Origin: Acidimicrobiia bacterium
Lineage (GTDB): Bacteria; Acidobacteriota; Vicinamibacteria; Vicinamibacterales; UBA2999
NCBI GenBank assembly: GCA_016871375.1
Contig: VFYY01000013.1
Location: 1-43,115 of the forward strand
DNA length: 43,115 nt
Direction of reading: 5' to 3'
The notes under the pieces are model-generated. The model was not told the DNA's origin, made no database searches, and saw only the letters and a program-made list of their open reading frames with translations. Below, piece after piece: positions 15,620-23,732 of this stretch (position 1 is its first letter; every line of letters starts with the position of its first letter). The position numbers and the translations under genes were made by a program.

Positions 15620-16900
15620 GTGACGGTCCACGACAGATCTTCCGAGCGCCTCGATTCCTGGAAGGCGATTGCCGCCTACCTGAAGCGCGACGAGCGCACC
15701 GTCCGGCGATGGGAACGCGAACACGGACTGCCAGTACGACGCGTTCCCGGCGGTCCGGGCACGTCGGTGTTTGCCTTTACCGCGGAGATCGACGCGTGGC
15801 TGCAGGCCGCGCAGTCGCCTCCGATCGAGGCTCCACGGCCCCGGCCTCGCGGTCCGCTCGTCGCGGCAGCCGCGTTCGTCGTCGTGCTCGGCAGTGGCGT
15901 CGCGTGGTGGACCGTGGCTGCGGGCGCGCAGGCGTCACGCCTGGAGGTGACCGCGGCGGCCATTGTCGGCCTCGATGACGATGGCGCGCGCGTCTGGGAG
16001 CATCGCTTTCCGCGGGGCGAGCGCGCGCAACCCTTTTCCCATCGATCGAACGTCCACGAGGTGGTGCCGGGACGTCCGCCCGTGCTGCTCGCGGCGACCA
16101 GCCTGCGGGTTCGCACCGAGGACGAGACCCTCCTCGGCGGACAGGTGTTCTCGTTCACGCCGCGCGGCCAGATCCGGTCGTCGTTCAGCTTTGACGACAC
16201 GGTCCGCTTCGCCGCAGGCGCCTACACGCCGCCGTGGGGCGTCACCGACCTGCGCCCGACGACGATTGACGGCAGCCGCCGTGTGGCCGTCACCGCGCAT
16301 CACCACACGTGGTGGCCCAGCCTGGTGACGGTGCTGGATGATGACGGCCGTCGCCACGGTACGTTCGTGCACGCGGGATGGGTCGAGTACGTGCGCTGGC
16401 TGTCAGAGAGTCGGCTCGTCGTGAGCGGTTACGCGCAAGAGCAGGCCGGCGGGATGGTGGCCCTGCTCGATACAGCCGTCCTGGATGGACAGGGACCAGT
16501 ACGTCATGACGGCCCGTTTGCGTGCCTGAGTTGCGCCGACGGCCGGCCGCTTCGCTACGTGGTGATGCCGCGCACGGAAGTGAACCGCGCGCTCGGCGCA
16601 CCGTTCAACGGCGCGCGGGTGCGCCAGGTCGGCAACGGGCTGCAGGTGCGGACCGTTGAAGTCCCGCAGGCGGACGGGGCCGGGCAGCTTGCGGCGGCTG
16701 CCGACGCCATCTACGAGTTCACCTCGTCCCTGGAGCTGGTGTCTGCCACCTTCAGCTCGCGGTACTGGGAGGTGCACGACGTCCTCGCCGCAGAAGGGAA
16801 GCTCGATCACACGCGCGCGCAGTGTCCGGATCGCGACGGGCCGCGGGAGATTCAGGTCTGGGAGCGCGCGGGCGAATGGAGACGGGTGGCGGTCCGGTGA
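15620..16900 (+). CDS. Membrane-anchored HTH regulator, paralogue 2
   Basis: 426 aa from GTG 15620 (GTG 15605 is an alternative). N-terminal HTH at 10-61 (RLDSWKAIAAYLKRDERTVRR, then GLPVRRVPGGPG), membrane helix 79-99, and an outer domain closely related to the paralogue at 10641: HHHTWWPSLVTVLD, FVHAGWVEYV, GGMVALLD, CLSC (C302, C305), VVMPRTEVN, and HTRAQCPDRDGP (C402). Its TGA overlaps the GTG of the Tat-exported aminotransferase-like gene (GTGA), so both proteins are made from one mRNA with translational coupling. It is divergent from the NHL-propeller gene. The family is undescribed to my knowledge; the function as a membrane one-component regulator is inferred from architecture. Confidence 0.86.
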   Translation: MTVHDRSSERLDSWKAIAAYLKRDERTVRRWEREHGLPVRRVPGGPGTSVFAFTAEIDAWLQAAQSPPIEAPRPRPRGPLVAAAAFVVVLGSGVAWWTVAAGAQASRLEVTAAAIVGLDDDGARVWEHRFPRGERAQPFSHRSNVHEVVPGRPPVLLAATSLRVRTEDETLLGGQVFSFTPRGQIRSSFSFDDTVRFAAGAYTPPWGVTDLRPTTIDGSRRVAVTAHHHTWWPSLVTVLDDDGRRHGTFVHAGWVEYVRWLSESRLVVSGYAQEQAGGMVALLDTAVLDGQGPVRHDGPFACLSCADGRPLRYVVMPRTEVNRALGAPFNGARVRQVGNGLQVRTVEVPQADGAGQLAAAADAIYEFTSSLELVSATFSSRYWEVHDVLAAEGKLDHTRAQCPDRDGPREIQVWERAGEWRRVAVR

Positions 16901-18126
16901 CCTGGAGCCGGCGCGAGTTCCTCGGCGCGACCGGTGCCTTGGCTGTCACGCAGGCCGCCACGCCGGACGACGACGCGTACTGGCGGGAGGTGCGGCGCGC
17001 GTTCGTCCTCGATCGCGAGCTGATCAATCTCAACAACGGCAACAGCTCGCCGTGCCCGCAGATCGTCCACGACGCCGTCAAGCGGCATCTCGACACCTGC
17101 AACCTGCTGCCCGTGCACCATCGCACGCTCCTCGAGCAGACGTTCGACGGCGTGCGCCGCCAGCTCGCCGACGAGTTCGGCTGCGACGCGGGGGAGCTGG
17201 CGCTGACGCGGAACGCGACCGAGGCACTGCACATCGCGCAGTGCGGGGTCGAGCTGCGTGCAGGGGACGAAGTCGTCACGACCGACCAGGACTACACGCG
17301 GATGCTGTGGGCCTGGGACCAGCGCGCCAGGCGCGACGGTGTCCTCATCCGGCGGATCCAGTTTCCGGTGCCGACGACTGCGGCCGATCTCCTGGAACGC
17401 TTCGAGCGCGCGCTGACCCCGCGGACCCGCGTGCTGCACTTCTGCCACGTGACGAACGGCACGGGGCAGCTGTTTCCGGTGCGCGAGATCTGCCTGCTGG
17501 CGCGCAGCCGCGGCGTCGTGACCATCGTGGACGGCGCACAGGCGGTGGCACACGTGCCCGTGAACCTGCACGCGCTCGAGTGCGACTTCTACGGCACGAG
17601 CCTGCACAAATGGCTGATGGCGCCGCACGGCACGGGCTTCCTGTACGTCAGGCGTGAGCGCATCCGGCCGACGTGGCCGCTGCAGCCGGCGCTCGAGAGC
17701 ATGGCCGGCGACATCCGCAAGTTCGAGGAGATCGGGACGCAGCAGGCCGCCGCGCGTGCCGCCGTTCCCGAGGCGCTGGCCTTCCACCGGACGATCGGCC
17801 TCGAGCGCAAGGCGGCTCGACTGCGCGCGCTGTCGCAGCGCTGGGCCACCGCGCTGGCCGTGGAACCGCGAATCCGGATCCTCTCCGACCTGCGGGAGGG
17901 TCAGCCGCCGGCGCTCGCAGCGTTCACCGTGAAGGGAGTTCCGGCCCCCGCGCTCGTGCAGCGCCTCTTCGAACGCCACCGCATCATCGTCAGCGCCGTC
18001 GTCAGCCAGGGCCGGCCCGGGCCGGTGATCGACTTCGAGGCGGTCCGCGTCACCCCGAACATCTGCACGACCACCGACGAGATCGACGCCCTCGTCGCCG
18101 CCGTCCGCCTCGAGCTGCAGGGGTGA
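16897..18126 (+). CDS. Tat-exported class V aminotransferase-like protein
   Basis: 409 aa. I start it at GTG 16897 because translation then opens with VTWSRREFLGATGALAVTQA, a twin-arginine signal, and the start overlaps the regulator's stop by 4 bp. The rest is a fold-type I PLP enzyme of the class V, cysteine desulfurase/isopenicillin N epimerase-like family: NLNNGNSSPCPQ (about 45-56), RNATEAL substrate/PLP loop (about 107-113), VDGAQAVAHV (about 210-219, the Asp that binds PLP nitrogen), and the Schiff-base lysine K238 in TSLHKW. A cofactor-loaded enzyme exported by Tat fits the family. Substrate unknown. It ends 6 bp from the convergent third regulator. Confidence 0.88.
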   Translation: MTWSRREFLGATGALAVTQAATPDDDAYWREVRRAFVLDRELINLNNGNSSPCPQIVHDAVKRHLDTCNLLPVHHRTLLEQTFDGVRRQLADEFGCDAGELALTRNATEALHIAQCGVELRAGDEVVTTDQDYTRMLWAWDQRARRDGVLIRRIQFPVPTTAADLLERFERALTPRTRVLHFCHVTNGTGQLFPVREICLLARSRGVVTIVDGAQAVAHVPVNLHALECDFYGTSLHKWLMAPHGTGFLYVRRERIRPTWPLQPALESMAGDIRKFEEIGTQQAAARAAVPEALAFHRTIGLERKAARLRALSQRWATALAVEPRIRILSDLREGQPPALAAFTVKGVPAPALVQRLFERHRIIVSAVVSQGRPGPVIDFEAVRVTPNICTTTDEIDALVAAVRLELQG

Positions 18127-18132
18127 CGGCGG

Positions 18133-19440
18133 CTACCTGACCGCGGTCTTCATCTCGCGCCAGCCCTCGGCCGGCGTCCAGTGCTGCACGCGCAGTCCGG
18201 CGAGCTCAGGGCACCGGTTGCGCGAGTGGTCGAGGCGCCCCTCGGCCTCGAGCCGACGGTGCCATTCCCAGTACGAGTCGCCGAAGCGCGCCCGCGTGAC
18301 CGTGAAATCCGGCGACAGCTCGTAGATCACGGTCGCGAAGCTCGGTCCGGCGCTCTCGAGGACGTGTACCTCTGTACGACCACTGATGAAAGTCATCACC
18401 GTCGGTCCCTCGCCCGGGAACGGCTGCTGGTCGCCGACGTCCGTGCGGGGAAACACCGTATAGGCGAGTGGATCGCCGGCAGGGCAGTTCAGGCATTCCA
18501 TGGCGCTGCCAGGCGGTTCCGGCGAGCGTCCCGACGGGTTGGCGGCGTCGAGGACTGCGAGAAAGGTCGCGTGCCGGCTGTTGCTGATCCCGGTCACGAG
18601 CAGGCGCCGGCTGTCGAGCGACGGCACGGCGCCGCGAATCCACCCCGAATTCACGAACGTGCCGCGCCGGTTCCCCGCGCCGTCGAGCGTGAGCAGGACG
18701 CCCGGCCACCAGGTGAAGTGATGGAGGCTCCACGCGATGCGCGGCTCGTCGCCGGCGCCATAGACGGCGAGATCGGCGTGGGCCCATGGCGGCCCGTACT
18801 CGCCGTCTCGAAACGCGAATCGATCGTCCACGGCCGTCGACCACTCCAATCGGCCGTTCGCCGAGAACCGGAACAGGTTCCCGGCATGGTCGGTTGAGGG
18901 CGGAGTTCGCAGCTGGACCGCCGCCAGGGGATCAACGCTGCCGTCACCGTCGAGATCCTGCACGGTGCTCCATCGGGTGGACGTCTCGATCAGCTCGCGC
19001 GAGTCGAACCGATACCTCCAACGCGTGGCGCCCGACGCGTCGAGCGCTCGAAGCTCCTTACCGGAGGGCGCCAGCCGCTGCGGCGGCTCGGCAGGCGCGC
19101 GAAGGGTCCAGGCCGCGATGGCGGCAAGCGCGATCAGCGCGCCGCTGACCGCCGCAAGCGCCAGGCGCCACGTGCCTGGCGTCCGCGCGTCGCGCGGCGG
19201 GGGGGCCGCCGTCTGCTCCTTGGACGCCTTGGCCTCGTCGTTTCCGTTGGCGCCATTCGGCCGGTCGACCAGCCAGGCGTCAAGTTCCTCCGCGTAGGCG
19301 AAGACACGGGAATGGTGGCCGCCCGGGACGCGGTGTACCGGGAGACCGCGGTCCCGTTCCCAGCGGATGACCGTGCGGACGTCGCGACCAAGATGACGCG
19401 CGATCTCCTTCCACGAGTCGAGCCTGGGGCGCTCCGACAT
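18133..19440 (-). CDS. Membrane-anchored HTH regulator, paralogue 3
   Basis: 435 aa from ATG 19440 (MSERPRLDSWKEIARHLGRD). HTH at 6-57, with VRTVIRWERDRGLPVHRVPGG, then a linker, membrane helix 91-113 and an outer domain. It keeps the shared blocks HHFTWWPGVLLTLD, RGTFVNSGWI, CLNC (C316, C319), VFPRTDVG, and HSRNRCPEL (C410). It is more diverged and uniquely retains VQDLDGDGSVDPLAAV, a DxDGDGxxD calcium-binding pattern typical of FG-GAP/VCBS propeller blades. This suggests the whole outer domain descends from an FG-GAP-like beta-propeller. It is divergent from the 1368-aa propeller gene by 181 bp. Confidence 0.86.
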   Translation of the reverse strand: MSERPRLDSWKEIARHLGRDVRTVIRWERDRGLPVHRVPGGHHSRVFAYAEELDAWLVDRPNGANGNDEAKASKEQTAAPPPRDARTPGTWRLALAAVSGALIALAAIAAWTLRAPAEPPQRLAPSGKELRALDASGATRWRYRFDSRELIETSTRWSTVQDLDGDGSVDPLAAVQLRTPPSTDHAGNLFRFSANGRLEWSTAVDDRFAFRDGEYGPPWAHADLAVYGAGDEPRIAWSLHHFTWWPGVLLTLDGAGNRRGTFVNSGWIRGAVPSLDSRRLLVTGISNSRHATFLAVLDAANPSGRSPEPPGSAMECLNCPAGDPLAYTVFPRTDVGDQQPFPGEGPTVMTFISGRTEVHVLESAGPSFATVIYELSPDFTVTRARFGDSYWEWHRRLEAEGRLDHSRNRCPELAGLRVQHWTPAEGWREMKTAVR

Positions 19441-19463
19441 GCGGTGACGCCATTCTAATCGGC

Positions 19464-19476
19464 CGGGGATTCCCCG
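19464..19476. promoter_or_regulatory. 13-bp inverted repeat in the third divergent intergenic region
   Basis: CGGGGA-T-TCCCCG is a perfect 6-1-6 dyad 24-36 bp upstream of the third regulator's ATG, within the 181-bp gap shared with the large propeller gene at 19622. It is well placed to overlap the regulator's own promoter. The 8-mer GGCCGTCA (19506-19513) also occurs in the first divergent gap at 10584-10591. Both are candidates only; no expression data can be drawn from sequence. Confidence 0.3.
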
Positions 19477-19621
19477 CACCTTCGCCCGCGGAATTTTGCG
19501 CCTGTGGCCGTCACATCACTCGCGTGCGCCCATTTGTCATCTCCTGCCACGACTCGCCAATCGTTCAGACGGTTCCGGTCTGGTTAGATTGGCGGTGCCT
19601 CACAACATAAGGAGGTCCCCC

Positions 19622-22600
19622 ATGTCCCTTTTTGCTGTGGCCGGCGGCGTCCGCGCCGCCTTGAGGACTCGCGCGGCATTACTTCTCGCCGTCCTGACCC
19701 TGGCCGTCCTGCACCCCGTTGTCGGCACCGGAGCCACCGGGCCGGTCACGCTGGTTCCTCTCGAGAATTTCGGCTGGGGCGTCGCGGTCAATCCGCTGAC
19801 CAACCGCGCCTACGCGGCCAACGGCCAGAGCAACTCGGTTTCGGTGGTGGACACGCTTACCAATACGGTGATTGCCACGATTTCGGTGCGCACGGGGCCC
19901 TCCGCCGTCGCCGTCGACACGGCGCTGAACCGAATCTACGTGACGCACAACCAGTCTCCCGGGGGCGTGACGATCATCAATGGCCAGACGCACGCGATTG
20001 TCACGTCACCGAATACCGGCAACTGGACGACCGACGTGGCCATCAATCCAGTCACGCAGAAGGCCTATGTGGCGAACGAAGGCAGTCAGAGCGTCAGCGT
20101 GATCGACACGACGACAGGCGCTGTCATCAGGACGATCAGCGGGTCGTTCAACAATCCGTCGCACGTCGGGGTCAATCCGAGCACCAACAGAGTCTATGTG
20201 TCGAACTGGTTCGGCAACAGCGTGTCGGTGATCGACGGCAGCACGGACAGCGTCATCAGGACCGTTCCCGTCGGCGACGGTCCCCGCGGCGTTCTGGCGA
20301 ATCCCGCAACCAACAGGATCTACGTGGCCAACGCGCGCGGCGGCACGACGTCGATCATCGACGGCGTGACGAATACGGTGACCGCCACGCTGACGCCGCC
20401 CCCAGGCGCCACGCCGTACGAGTTCGGGATCAATCCCGCCACCAACCGCATTTATCAGGGCAGCGTGGTGTCCACGACCATCGCGATCATCGACGGTGAC
20501 ACCGACACGATTGTCGATACCACGGCCGTGGGAGTTCCGACGGTCTACGTCAACGGCAGCATCGACGTGAACCCGCTGACGAACACCGTCTATGTCGTCA
20601 ACTCGAGCGCCCGGACGCTCTCGGTGTTCGAAGACGACGCGCCGGTGCCGGCAGCGGGCCCCGGATGGAGCGTCATGGCGCGCACGACCCCGCGTCAGTT
20701 CCCAGCGGCGGGTGTCGTCAACGGGACGCTGATCGTCGCTACCGGCAACGACAACCAGACGCACGGCGCATGGTTTCGTGTGCTCACGACCGAGATCTAC
20801 TATCCGGCCGCGAACACCTGGCTGCCGGCGGCGCCGATTCCAACCCCGCTGTATGCCGCCGGGTCTGGTGGAATCGGCAACAAGCTCTACGTCGCGGGCG
20901 GGCAGTCCTGGCCGCGCGCGGAGCCGACCATCAACATGAAACGGGTCCAGATCTACGACTCGCTGACGAATACGTGGTCGTCCGGCACGGATATGCCGGA
21001 GCCGGTCGGAGGGATGGCGAGCGCTGTCTACAACGGGAAGTTGTACATCGCGGGCGGCAGAGATGCCTCGAACGGCGCCGACATCGGCAAGCTGTTCATC
21101 TACGACCCGGCGCTCGAGCACGACGGCAATCCGGCGACGAACCCTTGGACCGAGGACGCGCCGATGGCGCCGCGCGAGATGGCGGCGGCCACGTTCTTCG
21201 TTGGCCAGATGTACGTGCTGGGAGGACAGCTGGGCGGGACCGTTCAGACCGTGGTGCAGGCATACAACCCGAACACACATACGTGGATCGCGAAAGCGCC
21301 CCTGAATATCGCACGCGCCGGAGCCACAGCCGCTGTCGTGGGTGGAACGCTCTACGCGTTCGGCGGCAATGCTGGCGGGACCTACCTCGATAGCGTCGAG
21401 AGATACGACCCCTCAGCCGGTCAAACCGGGACAGACGGACAGCCGATCGGCGCCTGGACCGTGATCGGCGATTCGATGCCTTCGCCGCTCAGCGCTCCCG
21501 CAACCGGGGTTATCGACGACGTCCTGTACCTTGCGGGCGGGCGGACGGTCGGCGGCGGCTTTTCGAGCGCCACATATGCATTGTCCGTGGGAGTCGCCAC
21601 CGACACTGACGGCGACGGCACCCCCGACAACGCCGATACCAACGACGACAACGACGCGGCGCTGGACGTCGATGACGCCTTCCCGCTGGACGCATCGGAA
21701 ACGGTGGACACGGACGGTGATGGCCTCGGCGACAACGCTGACACTAACGACGACAACGACGCGGCGCTGGACGTCGACGACGCCTTCCCGCTGGACGCCA
21801 GCGAGACGGTCGACACCGACGGCGACGGCCTCGGGAACAACGCCGACCCCAACGACGACAACGACGCGGCGCCGGACGCGACTGACGCGTTCCCGCTGGA
21901 CGCATCGGAAACGGTGGACACGGACGGTGATGGCCTCGGGAACAACGCCGACTCCAACGACGACAACGACGCGGCGCTGGACGCCAATGACGCGTTCCCG
22001 CTGGACGCCAGCGAGACGGTCGACACCGACGGTGACGGCACGGGCAACAACGCCGACCCCAACGACGACAACGACGCGGCGCTGGACGTCGACGACGCCT
22101 TCCCGCTGGACGCCAGCGAGACGGTCGACACCGACGGTGACGGCACGGGCAACAACGCCGACCTAAACGACGACAACGACGCGGCCCCGGATGCGACCGA
22201 TGCGTTCCCGCTGGATGCGTCGGAAACGGTCGACACGGACGGTGATGGCCTCGGGAACAACGCTGACCCCAACGACGACAACGACGCGGCGCTGGACGTC
22301 GATGACGCCTTCCCGCTGGACGCCAGCGAGACGGTCGACACGGACGGCGACGGCCTCGGCAACAATGCCGACCCCAACGACGACAACGACGCGGCGCTGG
22401 ACGTCGACGACGCCTTCCCGCTGGATGCGTCGGAGACTCTGGACACCGATGGCGACGGTATCGGCAACAACACCGAGACGGACGACGATGCCGACGGCAT
22501 CGCGGATGCCATCGACCGCAATCGCACGACCGGCGCTGACGAAAGTACCGTCGTGTCGAGCGACTACTTCAAGAGTCCGACGACGTCCGGCACGATCACG

Positions 22601-23728
22601 CGCAATGGATGGACGGTGGACCTGGTCGACCTCGGTGCGCGGTTGCAGGCGACCTTGTCGGGCGCAGGTACCGCGCCGGCCAGGATCGCGGGCTGCACGG
22701 GCACGCCGAAGTTCATCCAGCTGGATGCCGCGGGGGAGCGCGCCACGTTCACCTGTTCGGGAACGGGCACTCTGTCGACGCGAGCTGTGACGGCCACGCC
22801 CTTCGTGGAGGTTCGAAAGCTGGTGTGCTACGACGGCTGCTTCTACCAGACCGTGGCCAGCCTGCGGACCAATCGCAGCTATTCGACCGGCAGTCCGTCG
22901 TTCGCGGATCCCGACAGTGAAGGACCCGTGGACGTCGCGATTATCGATGGCAGCACGGGTGTGCTGGTGGGAGGCTACACGCTCGATCCGGGCGAGGGGC
23001 TGAACCTCGAGATGACGCCGGGCCCGAACGGCCAACCGAAGGTGGGCATTACGGTGCTGAGCGGCACGGTGCCCGTAACGGTATACGGCCAGACGAGGAC
23101 GCTGACCGCAGGTTCGGGCGAGACGGTCTTTGTCCAGGACGCAGCACCGCCTGTGATCGCCCCTGCACCGGACGTCTTCGCTGAGGCGACCTCACCGGAC
23201 GGCGCCGTGGTGTCCTTCGCGCTGCCCCTGGTCACCGACGACGTCGATCCGGCGCCGGTCGTGACGGCATCGCCGCCCTCGGGCAGCCAGTTCCCACTGG
23301 GAACCACGACGGTCACGGTGCGGGCGATAGACGCGGTCGGACGGGTTGCGGAGGCAACGTTTCCCGTGACCGTGCGCGACACGACCGCACCGACCATCAG
23401 CACGCCGTCGGTCGATACGCCGACGTTATGGCCGCCGAATCATCAGATGGTGACCGTGACGGTCGCCTATGTCGTCTCCGATCTGGTGACCGCGCAACCC
23501 GCGTGTTCGCTCACGGTCCGCAGCAACGAACCCATCGACGGGCTGGGGGATGGAGACACCGCGCCGGACTGGCAGATTCTGGACGACCACCGTGTCCGCC
23601 TGCGGGCCGAACGCCGCGGCGGAGGCAGCGGCCGCATCTACACGATCACCGTCCAGTGCGCTGATGGGGCGGGCAATGCAACCGAACGCGATGTGTTGGT
23701 GACGGTGCCGAGGAATCAGCGGAGGTGA
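19622..23728 (+). CDS. Giant secreted propeller/kelch/Ca-repeat/HYR protein
   Basis: 1368 aa from ATG 19622, fixed by a strong AAGGAGG Shine-Dalgarno. Signal peptide about 1-37. YVTN-type beta-propeller (about 40-335) with repeats of the NPLTNRAYAANGQSNSVSVVD type. Kelch propeller (about 345-655) with YxAGGR and LYxxGG blades. Then eight 35-aa repeats (DTDGDGxGNNAD, DDNDAALDVDDAFPLDASE) plus one degenerate copy, residues about 660-965, like thrombospondin type 3 calcium-binding repeats. A beta domain with four Cys follows, then an HYR domain (about 1180-1260, APPVIAPAPDVFAEATSP), and a final Ig-like domain. It looks like a long calcium-stiffened extracellular adhesin or matrix protein. It is divergent from the third regulator; an outer-membrane anchor is not evident. 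Confidence 0.9.
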   Translation: MSLFAVAGGVRAALRTRAALLLAVLTLAVLHPVVGTGATGPVTLVPLENFGWGVAVNPLTNRAYAANGQSNSVSVVDTLTNTVIATISVRTGPSAVAVDTALNRIYVTHNQSPGGVTIINGQTHAIVTSPNTGNWTTDVAINPVTQKAYVANEGSQSVSVIDTTTGAVIRTISGSFNNPSHVGVNPSTNRVYVSNWFGNSVSVIDGSTDSVIRTVPVGDGPRGVLANPATNRIYVANARGGTTSIIDGVTNTVTATLTPPPGATPYEFGINPATNRIYQGSVVSTTIAIIDGDTDTIVDTTAVGVPTVYVNGSIDVNPLTNTVYVVNSSARTLSVFEDDAPVPAAGPGWSVMARTTPRQFPAAGVVNGTLIVATGNDNQTHGAWFRVLTTEIYYPAANTWLPAAPIPTPLYAAGSGGIGNKLYVAGGQSWPRAEPTINMKRVQIYDSLTNTWSSGTDMPEPVGGMASAVYNGKLYIAGGRDASNGADIGKLFIYDPALEHDGNPATNPWTEDAPMAPREMAAATFFVGQMYVLGGQLGGTVQTVVQAYNPNTHTWIAKAPLNIARAGATAAVVGGTLYAFGGNAGGTYLDSVERYDPSAGQTGTDGQPIGAWTVIGDSMPSPLSAPATGVIDDVLYLAGGRTVGGGFSSATYALSVGVATDTDGDGTPDNADTNDDNDAALDVDDAFPLDASETVDTDGDGLGDNADTNDDNDAALDVDDAFPLDASETVDTDGDGLGNNADPNDDNDAAPDATDAFPLDASETVDTDGDGLGNNADSNDDNDAALDANDAFPLDASETVDTDGDGTGNNADPNDDNDAALDVDDAFPLDASETVDTDGDGTGNNADLNDDNDAAPDATDAFPLDASETVDTDGDGLGNNADPNDDNDAALDVDDAFPLDASETVDTDGDGLGNNADPNDDNDAALDVDDAFPLDASETLDTDGDGIGNNTETDDDADGIADAIDRNRTTGADESTVVSSDYFKSPTTSGTITRNGWTVDLVDLGARLQATLSGAGTAPARIAGCTGTPKFIQLDAAGERATFTCSGTGTLSTRAVTATPFVEVRKLVCYDGCFYQTVASLRTNRSYSTGSPSFADPDSEGPVDVAIIDGSTGVLVGGYTLDPGEGLNLEMTPGPNGQPKVGITVLSGTVPVTVYGQTRTLTAGSGETVFVQDAAPPVIAPAPDVFAEATSPDGAVVSFALPLVTDDVDPAPVVTASPPSGSQFPLGTTTVTVRAIDAVGRVAEATFPVTVRDTTAPTISTPSVDTPTLWPPNHQMVTVTVAYVVSDLVTAQPACSLTVRSNEPIDGLGDGDTAPDWQILDDHRVRLRAERRGGGSGRIYTITVQCADGAGNATERDVLVTVPRNQRR
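21599..22435 (+). repeat. Eight tandem 105-bp repeats (calcium-binding type)
   Basis: A 102-bp first unit (21599-21700) is followed by seven 105-bp units (21701-22435), then a diverged ninth. Each unit encodes two Asp-rich loops and the invariant DAFPLDASE. Units alternate between two variants, ALDVDDAFPL and APDATDAFPL, and several are almost identical at DNA level, suggesting recent duplication or gene conversion within the array. Copy number is likely to vary among strains and may be misassembled in short-read data. Confidence 0.9.
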
Positions 23729-23732
23729 CGGT

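Noticed and set aside
21599-22435. CRISPR array
   Set aside because: The repeats are contiguous, coding, 105 bp long, with no unique spacers.
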